Source: JBFWUW01 sp050247075
Lineage (GTDB): Bacteria > Planctomycetota > Planctomycetia > Pirellulales > JBFWUW01
Length of the DNA stretch: 29,417 nt
Assembly (NCBI GenBank): GCA_050247075.1
Contig: JBFWUW010000079.1
Coordinates: 1 to 29,417, forward strand
Reading direction: 5' to 3'
The notes beneath the pieces are model-generated. The model searched no databases. It saw only the letters and a list, made by a program, of their open reading frames with translations, and had not been told where the DNA came from. Below are positions 1 through 8,800 of this stretch, one piece after another. Position 1 is the stretch's first letter. Each line of letters opens with the position of its first letter. A program made the translations under genes and the position numbers.

Positions 1-201
1 CCCCCCCCCAACACCTGCTCCCCTCTCCCCACACCCAACAACTGCTCCCCGCCGCCGCTCAACCGGCAACGCTTACCTGCACCACTACCCCCCAAAACCC
101 GGCAAAAGTGGAACAGGTAAGGCCAATTAGGGCCGCTGCCAGCGGTTGAACGTTCGTCGGGGATCAAACGGCGGATGCCTGGGCCGGCAGCGCAGCGAAT
201 G

Positions 202-284
202 GCCCAGCGGAGTTGATGATCCAACCAGGTTGCCCAAATCGGCGCGGATTGGTTCCACCAGTTCGAATGCCAACTCCGCTGGGC
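202..284. repeat. 14-bp perfect inverted repeat with 55-nt spacer
   Basis: GCCCAGCGGAGTTG at 202-215 is matched exactly by its reverse complement at 271-284. The arms are perfect and GC-rich and could fold into a long-loop hairpin in RNA. It lies about 200 nt upstream of the CNNM-family gene. Its function is unknown; it could be a remnant of a small palindromic element. Confidence 0.55.
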
Positions 285-350
285 ATTCCCGGTGGTCAGA
301 CGCCAGTCACCCTTTTCCCCAGCTACTCTGCTGGGAATGGATCACCACGC

Positions 351-389
351 GCGCATCGAGCAGGCAATGCAGGCGCTTTGCGGCTACTT
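351..389 (+). repeat. Dispersed 39-nt repeat, copy 1
   Basis: This segment matches 3797-3835 at 35 of 39 positions on the same strand; the last 15 bases (GCTTTGCGGCTACTT) are identical. Copy 2 contains a perfect 7-bp hairpin (GCAAAGC / GCTTTGC with an AGGA loop); here two substitutions weaken that stem. Both copies are outside genes, which fits a REP-like dispersed hairpin. Confidence 0.6.
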
Positions 390-480
390 GGCCTGGCGAT
401 TATCACTTCGCCCCTTGCACGCTGGGCCTCAATACCGACAATTGCCTTGCCCCTTTCACTGGCCTTAACGAGAGACTGGC

Positions 481-1797
481 GTGCCCGCGTTTGTCTGGGA
501 AATCTTCATCATCTTGATGCTGATACTGGCGAACGGTTTTTTTTCCGGTGCCGAGATCGCCATTATCGCGGCACGCCGGGGCCGATTGCAGCAGTTGGCC
601 GACGATGGCGACCGGCCGGCCAAGGCAGCCCTGGCGTTGGCCGACGACCCCAACCGGTTTCTGCCGACCGTGCAAATCGGCATCACGCTGGTCGGCACGT
701 TTGCCGCGGCTTTTGGCGGCGCGCATCTGGAGGCCTACCTGGCCGAAGCGCTGGAGGCCAGCGGCAATGCCTTTGCCGCGCGGCACTCTCATGCCTTGGC
801 GCTGACTGCCGTAGTGGTGGCAATCACTTATGCCTCGGTGCTGTTGGGCGAACTCGTTCCCAAACGGTTGGCACTGCGGCACTCCGCCAGTGGCGGACTG
901 GCCCGGCTGGTGGCCCGGCCCATGAGCCTGCTGGCCTCCATCGGCCGGCCCGTCGTGTGGCTGATGGGGGTTTCGACCAATTTCGTGCTGTTGCTGCTGG
1001 GAAGCAAGGAAAGCAAGGAACCAGATGTCAATCTGGAGGATATTGAACATGCCATCAAGACCGGCACGCAGTCGGGCGTGCTGGACGAGTCCGAGCAAAA
1101 ACTGGCGCTAGAGGCGTTGCGCCTGGGCGACAAGGTGTTGAAAGAGATCATGCGTCCGCGGCTGGATATCGACGCGCTGGACATCGATACGCCCCCCGGC
1201 GAAACCTTGGGTGCCGTGGCCATGGCTGGTGTCACGCGGTTGCCGTTGTACGAAGGCAACCTCGACAACATCGTCGGCTTTGTCAACATCAAAGACGTGC
1301 TGCGGCGGCATTACCTGGGTTTTCCGATCGAACTGCGCAAGATCATGCATCCCGTGCTGTTCGTGCCGGAATCGCTGTCGGTTGATCGCCTGCTGGTTCA
1401 GTTTCAAGCCCAGGGAAGCCAGTTGGCGATTGTGCTGGATGAGTTTGGCGGGACCGAGGGGTTGGTGACGCTGCAAGACATCTTGGAGGAACTTGTCGGC
1501 GAGATTCGCGACGAGCACGAACGCGATCAAATCCAGGACATCGTCGCCCGCGAGGATGGGTCGTATCTGGTCGATGGGCTTGTGCCGATCGAGGAACTGG
1601 CCGAACGGCTGCAGATTAAGCTGGAGCAGTCCGAGGAGCCGCGCGGCTACAATACCATCGCCGGCTTGGTCCTGGACGAGCTTGAACGCATTCCGCAGAT
1701 CGGCGAAGGCGTGCAATGGCAAGGGCATACCATCGAGGTCATCGACATGGACGGACCCCGGATCGACCGACTACTGGTAACCAAGCAGCAGCCTTAA
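481..1797 (+). CDS. CNNM/CBS-domain membrane protein (hemolysin C / CorC family)
   Basis: This 438-aa protein has the standard three-part layout of the family. An N-terminal CNNM (DUF21) transmembrane domain (about 1-190) contains ANGFFSGAEIAI and LGELVPKRLAL. A CBS-domain pair follows (about 205-340), with the family motif DEFGGTEGLVTLQDILEE. A C-terminal CorC_HlyC domain (about 350-435) ends the protein. Members are inner-membrane proteins linked to divalent cation (Mg2+/Co2+) efflux or homeostasis; the hemolysin name is historical. The start is a GTG at 481, just before the first membrane segment, with a weak GAGAG upstream. The length is normal. It stands alone, with a repeat island downstream. 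Family assignment is firm; the transported ion is not shown by sequence. Confidence 0.93.
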   Translation: MPAFVWEIFIILMLILANGFFSGAEIAIIAARRGRLQQLADDGDRPAKAALALADDPNRFLPTVQIGITLVGTFAAAFGGAHLEAYLAEALEASGNAFAARHSHALALTAVVVAITYASVLLGELVPKRLALRHSASGGLARLVARPMSLLASIGRPVVWLMGVSTNFVLLLLGSKESKEPDVNLEDIEHAIKTGTQSGVLDESEQKLALEALRLGDKVLKEIMRPRLDIDALDIDTPPGETLGAVAMAGVTRLPLYEGNLDNIVGFVNIKDVLRRHYLGFPIELRKIMHPVLFVPESLSVDRLLVQFQAQGSQLAIVLDEFGGTEGLVTLQDILEELVGEIRDEHERDQIQDIVAREDGSYLVDGLVPIEELAERLQIKLEQSEEPRGYNTIAGLVLDELERIPQIGEGVQWQGHTIEVIDMDGPRIDRLLVTKQQP

Positions 1798-2057
1798 GAA
1801 ATGGTCCGAAATTACCCTTGTTTCCTAGGGCTGGCGGATCCGTAACCCTACGCGACCGCCACAAGGGCCGTCGCAAAGTGGGGACAGCTGGCGCGGACGG
1901 ACCCAACGGAAGGGTGCTTTTTAGCGGTTCGTTTGGACTATGATCCTGTGCGAACGCTTTAAATTACATAGCTTTCGGCCTTCCCATTGGTCGGCCTGGG
2001 CTCATTGACCGTATGAAATGCAATAGCGCAAAAGCGCGAAGCCGCCAAGAAAAGAGA

Positions 2058-2194
2058 AGAACCACGAATCGAACGAATCCAACGAATGAACCTTTCGAGT
2101 GGCAACGTGTTGGAGAAATAGCGGGGCGGTCGGCGGCTCCAAGTACGCATTCCGTCGGATACATATTCGTTAGATTCGTTCGATTCGTGGTTCT
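2058..2194. repeat. Inverted repeat with 30-nt arms built of 9-mers
   Basis: The left arm at 2058-2087 and right arm at 2165-2194 are reverse complements with one mismatch in 30, separated by 77 nt. Each arm is made of near-identical 9-mers (CGAATCGAA, CGAATCCAA and so on; ATTCGTTNG on the other side). The right arm plus the following bases (2174-2198) recurs with one mismatch at 29108-29132, so this is a dispersed element. No open frame of note lies between the arms. Confidence 0.75.
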
Positions 2195-2211
2195 CACCTG
2201 GCCTCGCATAC

Positions 2212-2321
2212 TTAGCAGCCTGTTGAAAAAGGCCAACAAGAGGGGTAATGCTAGCTTGCGAAACCCGGTGATTTTGCAGCTAGCAACTACCACCATTGGG
2301 GCTTTTTCAACAGGCTGTTAG
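2212..2321. mobile_element. MITE-like element, 102 bp, flanked by TTAG
   Basis: CAGCCTGTTGAAAAA at 2216-2230 is repeated perfectly inverted at 2303-2317. These 15-bp terminal repeats define a 102-bp element with no coding capacity. It is flanked on both sides by TTAG (2212-2215 and 2318-2321), which looks like a 4-bp target-site duplication. Termini of this type resemble ends of DDE-transposase insertion sequences, but I cannot name the family. A non-autonomous miniature element mobilised by an IS elsewhere in the genome is the best reading. The coordinates include the flanking TTAG copies. Confidence 0.75.
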
Positions 2322-2482
2322 CGGTGCGCTTTCAATCCGCGGGCAAGCATCATCCGCGATTGGCTGGAGGGTACGGTGCCTCGTTGGCATCGCCATCTGG
2401 GCGTGTTAGCATTGCGGCTTCGTTTTTCCCGCGATGGAATCGTCGCCGTTGCCCGTTTTTGTCTCCCCAGGAAGCCCGCCGC

Positions 2483-3691
2483 ATGGCGATTGATTCTCCG
2501 GCCAGGATTGCGGTATTGGGGGCGGGGCCCGTTGGATTGGAAACGGCCCTGTATGCCCGCTTCTTGGGCTACGAGGTTGCCGTCTACGAGCGCGGCCGCG
2601 TGGCCGAAAACGTGCTGCGGTGGGGCCACGCCCGCATGTTCAGCCCGTTCGGCCAGAATCGCTCGGCCTTGGGTCTGGCGGCGCTAGCCGCGCAAGATCA
2701 AAGCTGGCAGCCGCCGGCGGACGATGCGCTGCTAACCGGCAACGAGTGGGTGGCCAGCTACCTGGGGCCGCTGTCGCAAAGCGACCTGTTGGCCGACTCG
2801 ATCCGCGAACGGACCACGGTCTTGGCGATTGGCCGCGACGGTTTGCTCAGAGACGACTGCGAAGACCGCGAATTGCGGGGCGAGCCCGACCTGCGACTGC
2901 TGATCGAGGATGCCGACGGCGAACGGTTTGAAACGGCCGACGCGGTGATCGATGCCACGGGCAATTTGGGCAATCCCCTGTGGCTAGGACCAGGCGGGCT
3001 GCCGGCTATTGGCGAACGTGAGCATCGCGAGCGAATTGAGTACGGACTTCCCGACATCCTTGGCCGAGACCGTCCGCACTATGCTGGCCAGCGAATTCTG
3101 GTCGTGGGGAATGGAATTTTCGCCGCCATGAACATTGTGAACTTGGCGGAACTGGCACGGGCGGCACCTGATACGCGCGTGACCTGGTTGACGCGGGCTG
3201 CCGACGGAGTCGAATCCCCGGTACAGATCATCGAGAACGATCCCTTGCCAGCCCGGCGCGAACTGGCGGCGGCGGCCAATCGGTTGGCGGCCGATTCCCA
3301 GTCGCCCATCGCGCATTGGTCCGGCGCGGCGGTGGAGCGGATTCGCTGGAAAGCCGACGCCCAACGGTTCTCGGTTCGCCTGCTGAATGCCCCCGAGGAA
3401 AAGCTCAAGGTGGACCGGTTGGTAGCCAACGTGGGGTGGCTTCCCGACAACTCGCTGTTCCGAGAATTGAGAGTCCAAGAGATTCCAGCGAGCGGCACCG
3501 CCCCCACCACCGCCGACTCGTTGCTTCAACCGGAGCCAGACTTTTACATCCTGGGGACCAAGAGCCAGGGACGCCACCCGCAGTTTTTGTTCAGTAATGC
3601 CCTGGAACAGATTCGCCAGTTGTTCACCATCATTGGCGACCGGCCCGAACTGAACCTCTATGCGACTATCGGCGGCGTACCGCGGCGATAG
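2483..3691 (+). CDS. FAD/NAD(P)-binding oxidoreductase, flavin monooxygenase-like
   Basis: A 402-aa protein whose N-terminus is a Rossmann dinucleotide-binding fold: AVLGAGPVGLETALYARFLG, with the GxGxxG motif, followed by a strand ending in an acidic residue (VAVYERG). A second nucleotide-binding segment occurs mid-protein (RILVVGNGIFAAMNIVNL), as in two-dinucleotide flavoproteins and flavin monooxygenases. The C-terminal part has the typical DFYILGTKSQGR strand-turn near the end. I start it at ATG 2483 rather than upstream, because AGGAAG sits 8 nt before this ATG and the Rossmann strand begins shortly after. It probably oxidises or hydroxylates a small molecule, but nothing in the sequence or neighbours names the substrate. 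It is a lone gene between the repeat island and a convergent TPR gene. Confidence 0.8.
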   Translation: MAIDSPARIAVLGAGPVGLETALYARFLGYEVAVYERGRVAENVLRWGHARMFSPFGQNRSALGLAALAAQDQSWQPPADDALLTGNEWVASYLGPLSQSDLLADSIRERTTVLAIGRDGLLRDDCEDRELRGEPDLRLLIEDADGERFETADAVIDATGNLGNPLWLGPGGLPAIGEREHRERIEYGLPDILGRDRPHYAGQRILVVGNGIFAAMNIVNLAELARAAPDTRVTWLTRAADGVESPVQIIENDPLPARRELAAAANRLAADSQSPIAHWSGAAVERIRWKADAQRFSVRLLNAPEEKLKVDRLVANVGWLPDNSLFRELRVQEIPASGTAPTTADSLLQPEPDFYILGTKSQGRHPQFLFSNALEQIRQLFTIIGDRPELNLYATIGGVPRR

Positions 3692-3796
3692 TTGATGGCT
3701 TGTCGCACTACGTAACGACATGGCTCCCACCATGTCCGCTTGCAGCGCGTTTGTTGGCCCATGCCGAGCGACCGTGCGCGGGGTGGTACGTCGACC

Positions 3797-3835
3797 GCGC
3801 ATCAAGCCGGCAAAGCAGGAGCTTTGCGGCTACTT
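3797..3835 (+). repeat. Dispersed 39-nt repeat, copy 2, with perfect hairpin
   Basis: Second copy of the repeat at 351-389 (35 of 39 identical). Here GCAAAGC (3810-3816) and GCTTTGC (3821-3827) form a perfect 7-bp stem with a 4-nt AGGA loop. It ends one base from the stop codon (3837-3839) of the minus-strand TPR/glycosyltransferase gene, so the hairpin would be in that gene's 3' untranslated region. It may act as a transcription end or RNA-stabilising structure. No long T run follows it. Confidence 0.6.
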
Positions 3836-3836
3836 T

Positions 3837-5693
3837 TCAGTTCGATGGCGGATTTCCCCTGGCCCGCTGAATGCGTTCGAGCAGTGCGCGGGCCTGGCGA
3901 TCTTGCGGATGTTGGCGCAATATTTCTTGGACTTCCGCCAAGGCTTCTTCAAAACGGCCCTGTTGGGCCAAGGACGATGCCAGGTTTCGCCGCGCGAGCG
4001 AATCCGTGGGATCGAGCGACGCCGCTTGCTGGTAAAACGCCAACGATTCCGCCAGACGGCCTTGCGTGTCTCGCAAGTTGCCTAGATTGACCAAGGCCGG
4101 CACCGATTGCGGGTTTCGCCGCAGGACTTTCGTGAAGGCCTCTTCGGCTTCGTCCAAGCGGCCCAGGCCGGCCAGCGCCAACCCGCGATTAACTTGGGCG
4201 TCCATTCTGCTGGGCTGCAATCGCAATGCCTCTTGGCTCTCGGACAAAGACTCGGCGAACTGGCGGCGGTCCAGCAACAGCCGCGCTAGTTGGTTGTGGG
4301 CCTCGGGATTGTCCGGAAAGATTTGCAAAGAGTGCCGAACCAGGCGCTCGGCCAGTTCCAACTCGCCCCGTTTCAAATGGTGCTGGCCCAGATTGCTATA
4401 GGCCATCCAACAGTTGGGGTTCTTGGCGATGGTATCACGAAACAGCGTGCCGTCGTCGGCATAGATATGGCACTGCCGCCAGGTTCCCCAGGCCAAGACA
4501 ATCACCGTCGCTGCCGCTACGCACCTCCCCAGCATGACAGCCATGGAGCGGTCGAACGCGCGGTGCACGGCCAGTCTGGCCGCGGCCAGGCACCAGGCCA
4601 GCACCGCCGGCAGAGCCAGGTATTGGTAGTGGTCGGCCACGAGCGAGTAACGCATGAAGTAGATGTTGACAAAACCGAGCACCGGCCCCAGTATCAAACC
4701 GTACACCATCAGGGCCGACCAGGTAGCGCCGCCGTCCCGCCGCCGCCAACGCCATGCGCCCCACAACAGGCCCACCAGCGCCACGCCAGGCAAGTAAGAG
4801 ATGGGGTTGGCGGCATCGACTTGCCAGCGCGGATAGACAAACGCCAGATCGGCCGGCCAGACGGCTTTATACAGATACCACCAGACGGCCCAGCCCGACG
4901 CCGCCAGCCGCGACCAGAAGGAATCGGACCGAATCAGTTCGCTTTCGTCCCCGATCGCCCGATAACTTTGAAACCAGACTTCCACACCGGCCATGGCCAG
5001 TGCAATCAACAACAACGGCGCGATGCGGACCAAATCGCGACGCGTGACTTGCCCGTTCCGAAACCATAGCAATACCAACAGCACCAACGGCAATGGCGCA
5101 GCCGACCCCTTGCTGAGCATGGCCAGCAGGAAGGTCGCAATCGCCCACCCATGCCAGGCATGTCTGCCGGATCGGTCAAATTCCAAGTAGCAGGCCAGCG
5201 AGGCAAATCCGAACAAGCCCGAAAGCAATGTCTTACGCTGCGCGATCCAAGCCACCGACTCGACATTGGCCGGATGAATGGCAAACAGCAACGCCACCAG
5301 CCAGGCTCCGGAAATTTTCAATTGCGCCAACAACTTCCAAAGCAACAGCGACACGCCCACATGCAGCAAGATATTGGTAATGTGAAACACGGTTGGCCGT
5401 GGGCCAAACAACCGCAGCTCGAACCAGTAAGAGGTCCAAGTGAGAGGCCAGTAGTTAGGCTCATCCGCTGTAAACCAGATACGGTACAGCCCGTCCTGCC
5501 GTGTGAGAATGTTGCGGGTTAAGTGGGTGTCGTCATCCCAAATGAACTCGCCGGAAACCGCCGGGCCGTACGCTACAACGACCGCCGCCAACAGCAAGGC
5601 AACTTGCAGCCAGAATTTCCAAGAGGGCGAAATCGTGGCAACCGCTGGCGGACGGGAGGGCTGTCGCCGGGAAAGAGATCGACGACGGCTCAT
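3837..5693 (-). CDS. TMTC-like GT-C membrane glycosyltransferase with C-terminal TPRs
   Basis: This 618-aa protein begins with a basic segment and a membrane span, then the motif GEFIWDDDTHL (about 49-58). An acidic motif in the first external loop is characteristic of GT-C glycosyltransferases such as the PMT and TMTC families. About ten hydrophobic segments follow to residue 420, including AIHPANVESVAWIAQRK, a typical conserved loop of TMTC-like proteins. From about residue 424 to 610 there are roughly five tetratricopeptide repeats (for example AYSNLGQHHLKRGELELAER). The expected role is transfer of a lipid-linked sugar to protein at the membrane, with TPRs binding the acceptor; this is by family analogy only. 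The start ATG (5691-5693) precedes a strongly basic N-terminus. It shares orientation with the YhaNO genes downstream in coordinate, separated by 113 nt. Confidence 0.78.
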   Translation of the reverse strand: MSRRRSLSRRQPSRPPAVATISPSWKFWLQVALLLAAVVVAYGPAVSGEFIWDDDTHLTRNILTRQDGLYRIWFTADEPNYWPLTWTSYWFELRLFGPRPTVFHITNILLHVGVSLLLWKLLAQLKISGAWLVALLFAIHPANVESVAWIAQRKTLLSGLFGFASLACYLEFDRSGRHAWHGWAIATFLLAMLSKGSAAPLPLVLLVLLWFRNGQVTRRDLVRIAPLLLIALAMAGVEVWFQSYRAIGDESELIRSDSFWSRLAASGWAVWWYLYKAVWPADLAFVYPRWQVDAANPISYLPGVALVGLLWGAWRWRRRDGGATWSALMVYGLILGPVLGFVNIYFMRYSLVADHYQYLALPAVLAWCLAAARLAVHRAFDRSMAVMLGRCVAAATVIVLAWGTWRQCHIYADDGTLFRDTIAKNPNCWMAYSNLGQHHLKRGELELAERLVRHSLQIFPDNPEAHNQLARLLLDRRQFAESLSESQEALRLQPSRMDAQVNRGLALAGLGRLDEAEEAFTKVLRRNPQSVPALVNLGNLRDTQGRLAESLAFYQQAASLDPTDSLARRNLASSLAQQGRFEEALAEVQEILRQHPQDRQARALLERIQRARGNPPSN

Positions 5694-5806
5694 CGCAAGT
5701 AAGGTGCAGGCTTAGGATTTGTTCCGAGGCAACTTCCTTTTCAAGCCCCCTCGCCCGGTACTCTGGGAGAGGGAGATCGAACGCGGAAGGTACTCCGCAC
5801 CCGATC

Positions 5807-8800
5807 CTAACTGGTCCGTTCCCAACGCTTGTGGGCCGTCTGGCTTTTCCAGTCGGCCTCGATATCGCGAGGTTCCTCATCCGTGGCCTTGATTGCGTCA
5901 TCTTCATCATACAATACCACACGCGCCCTACTGCCAAAATCATCCAGCGTGGGCATGTCGGCGGAAGTATCGTGTTCCGAATATTCGCCATTTTGAATCC
6001 AGAAAGTCTGGCCATCCGCGGCCTCTTCCCACTCTTCCCATGTACCAGGAGTCGGCCGCACGGCAAACTCGCCCGCGAATTCCTCGGCCCCTTCGCCCGT
6101 GAACGGCACGCCCCGCCAGCGGCGGCGGATAACGCGCTGGGTTGGCGCGACTGCCTCGGCCAAGCGTGGCGGATGTGGCATGTAAACTGACTCCGGTTCA
6201 CTGGCGCGCAGCCTGTAAGCGTCGTCGATCACCAGGTCGGCGTCGGCATCGGCGGGTGCCTCGCGGGCATCGTGGACAAACCGCGGTTCTTGCCGCTTGA
6301 ACCACAAATCGTCGATCACCAGATCGGCATCGGCATCGGCGGGTGCCTCGCGCGGATTGCGCTCGAGCTTGGGTTCGGGCGCGGGCTTGGGAAAAAAGTG
6401 GGGTGCCGGAATGACCGGCTCCGGGTGATAGACCTCGGCGAACGGCAGCACGATGACGGGGGCTGGCGTGCGCGGAAGAGGAGCCGGTGGAGGAGGGAGC
6501 GCCACGGCCGCGGGTTCGGCCGGCAGCGGAGCGAGTTCCACGAATTGCACCACGGGAACCGGCTGCTCCATGGCCGCTGGCTCTGCCGGCGGAACCGCCA
6601 ATTCCACGGTTGGCTCAAACTCCAACGGCGCCACCTCAACTTCGGCTTGTTGACGGCGCTTGCGGGCGGCGACCAGTCCGTCGCGCGAGGGAAGGCGAAT
6701 AATGGGAGCTTTGCGAGCCTTGAACAGCCGCATGATATGTTCGTGGCAGGTGAAGACAAACGTCTGCTGGCCAAGTTCGGCATACTCCACCAGCAAGCCG
6801 GCGGTAGCCTTGGCACGCTCGTCGTCGAAGTTGACCATCACATCGTCCAACACCAACGGCAGTGTCGCCCCACGCCGCGCGTAGGCACGGGCCAGCGCCA
6901 AACGCAGGCTCAAAAAGACCTGCTCGCGGGTACCGCGGCTAAGGGCCTCTACCCCCAGCCGCTCGCCGTCGGCGTTATCGACGTACAAGGCGTCTTCATC
7001 TAAGGGAGTCCAAATACGCGTATAGCGACCCAGCGTCAGACGTTCCAAGTAACCGGTCGCCTCGCGCAGCGTTTCGGGCTGGCGGTCCCGCTCGTAGTCG
7101 CCTCGCACCGACTGCAAGACTTGCTGGGCGGCGGCTAGCACCTGCCATTTTTCCTTGGCCGCGCGAAGCCGCTCCTCCACGGCGTTCAATTCCAATTGGC
7201 AGGCCGCCGGCCGGCGGTCGGCCGCCATGCCAGCCAACGAATGCCCTAGCTCGTTGCGGCGGGCTTGCAGCGTCCGCAGGCGGCCTTCTACCGCTTGCAG
7301 CCGCGAGGAAGATTCCTCCCAATGCGACTCCACCGTCTGCCCGGCGTCGTCAGCCAGCAGGCCGCGCAGTTCGTCTTCCGAGAGTTGCCCCGCGCGCGCG
7401 GCGGATAGCTCGCGCTCGACCACTTCGCGGCGCTGGCGTATCCGCTGCATGGCACCAGCCTGCGCGGCAATCCCACGAAATTCCTCCTCGTCCGCCGCAC
7501 CGGCCCTGCGCAACATCCGCCGACGCCGCTTGAGCAACGCCCGCAGTTCCGACCTGATTTTTTCGCGGCGTAGCTTTTGCCGGCGAATTCGGGAAGCAGT
7601 CCGCTTCCTCCGCGTCACCAGCAGTTCTTGCTCGCGAACGTGCTGCCGCAGCCGCTGCAATTGCTCGCCGGGCAAGACATTGGGCAACGAAAAGCCGACA
7701 TCCGTGACCAGTTCTTGAATTCGCTGATGATGCGAACGCAGCCCGTGCTGGGCTTGTTCCCGGTCGAGCTTGCGTTGGTCGAGCCGGCGTTGCAGATCGC
7801 GGCGGCGGATTTCCCACTCGCGAATGCGGCTGTCGTCCTCGGTGCGGCGCACGGCTGGCCGCGGCACGTACAGGTGAGCCGTGTCCAAGAATTGCTGGCC
7901 AGAAATGTCGGATCGCAGGCCGGCTTCCACAAGCCCAGTCGACCATTCGCGGCGCAACTCGGTCAGGCGGCGATGCGTCTCCTTGGCCCGGTTGCGGATT
8001 GCCTCACGCTGTTCGGGGGAAGTCCGGCGGCGGCTGTCTCGTATCTCGCGGGCGGGCTGCAACTCGTTCAGGTCTAAATCATCGGCGCGTTCATGGGCGG
8101 TGCGGACCGTGCGGCGCGGATCGCCGTGCGACAGCTCCGCTTCCAACTCGGCCAGCCGCCGCTCGGCGGTTTGCAACCGCATGGTCAGCGGGCCGCCACC
8201 GCGGGGCAACACGGCATCCAGCGCCTCTCGCTCTTGCCGCGCTTGTGAAATCTGGGTCCGTAGCGTCCCGATTTGTTTTTCGGTTGTTTCCAACTGGCTT
8301 TCGGCGACGTGCTCTAGCTTGTGCTTGGCCATCGCGGCCAGGGCCGTTCCGCCGATGCCGACGACGGCCAGTGCCAACCCCGAGGAACCTGTCACCGATG
8401 TTGGGAGAAACAGGCTGGCGAGCACCAAGATCACGCCCACGATAAACAACGACCCCAGGCCGGCCAACACTCCCACTGGCAGCAGTTGGTTGTCGATCAA
8501 CTCGTTACAGCGGGCCTCCAGCTCGACTTCCTGCCGGTTCAGCCCTTCCATGCGTTGTTCAATCTGAAGTCGGCGGCGCAGGTTCGCCACCAGATTGCCA
8601 GCGCTTTCCAGGGTTTCTTCTTCCTCTGGAGGCTCTGGCTCGACCGCCCGCACTTGTAGCGGTTCCGGCTCGGGTTCTGGTTCATCTTGCAGACGAACCG
8701 CCTCTTGCTTGGCTTCCTCGGCCTTCTCGCGGGCACGCTCCAGCGTATCGGCCAGCTTGCGCAGCCGGGCCAGCAGATTGGGTTCTAAAGCTGGATGCTC

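Larger units (their letters stand above)
1..480. other. Gene-free leader region with small repeats
   Basis: I see no convincing gene here; the open frames lack family motifs and a ribosome binding site. The first 60 bases are very C-rich, with CTGCTCCCC appearing twice. Short inverted repeats are present (CTTACCTG at 72-79 against CAGGTAAG at 114-121, and a longer pair listed separately). Bases 351-389 are one copy of a dispersed 39-nt repeat that recurs at 3797-3835. The promoter of the gene starting at 481 is presumably here, but I could not place it. Confidence 0.5.

Noticed and set aside
146..517. 123-codon open frame upstream of the CNNM-family gene
   Set aside because: No ribosome binding site, no motif, overlaps the real gene start in another frame and contains repeat sequence.
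5748..5775. CCCTCGCCC...GGGAGAGGG hairpin between the TMTC-like gene and the YhaN-like gene
   Set aside because: One mismatch in the stem, long loop and no T tract; too weak to call a terminator, though it resembles the hairpin at 24355-24384.
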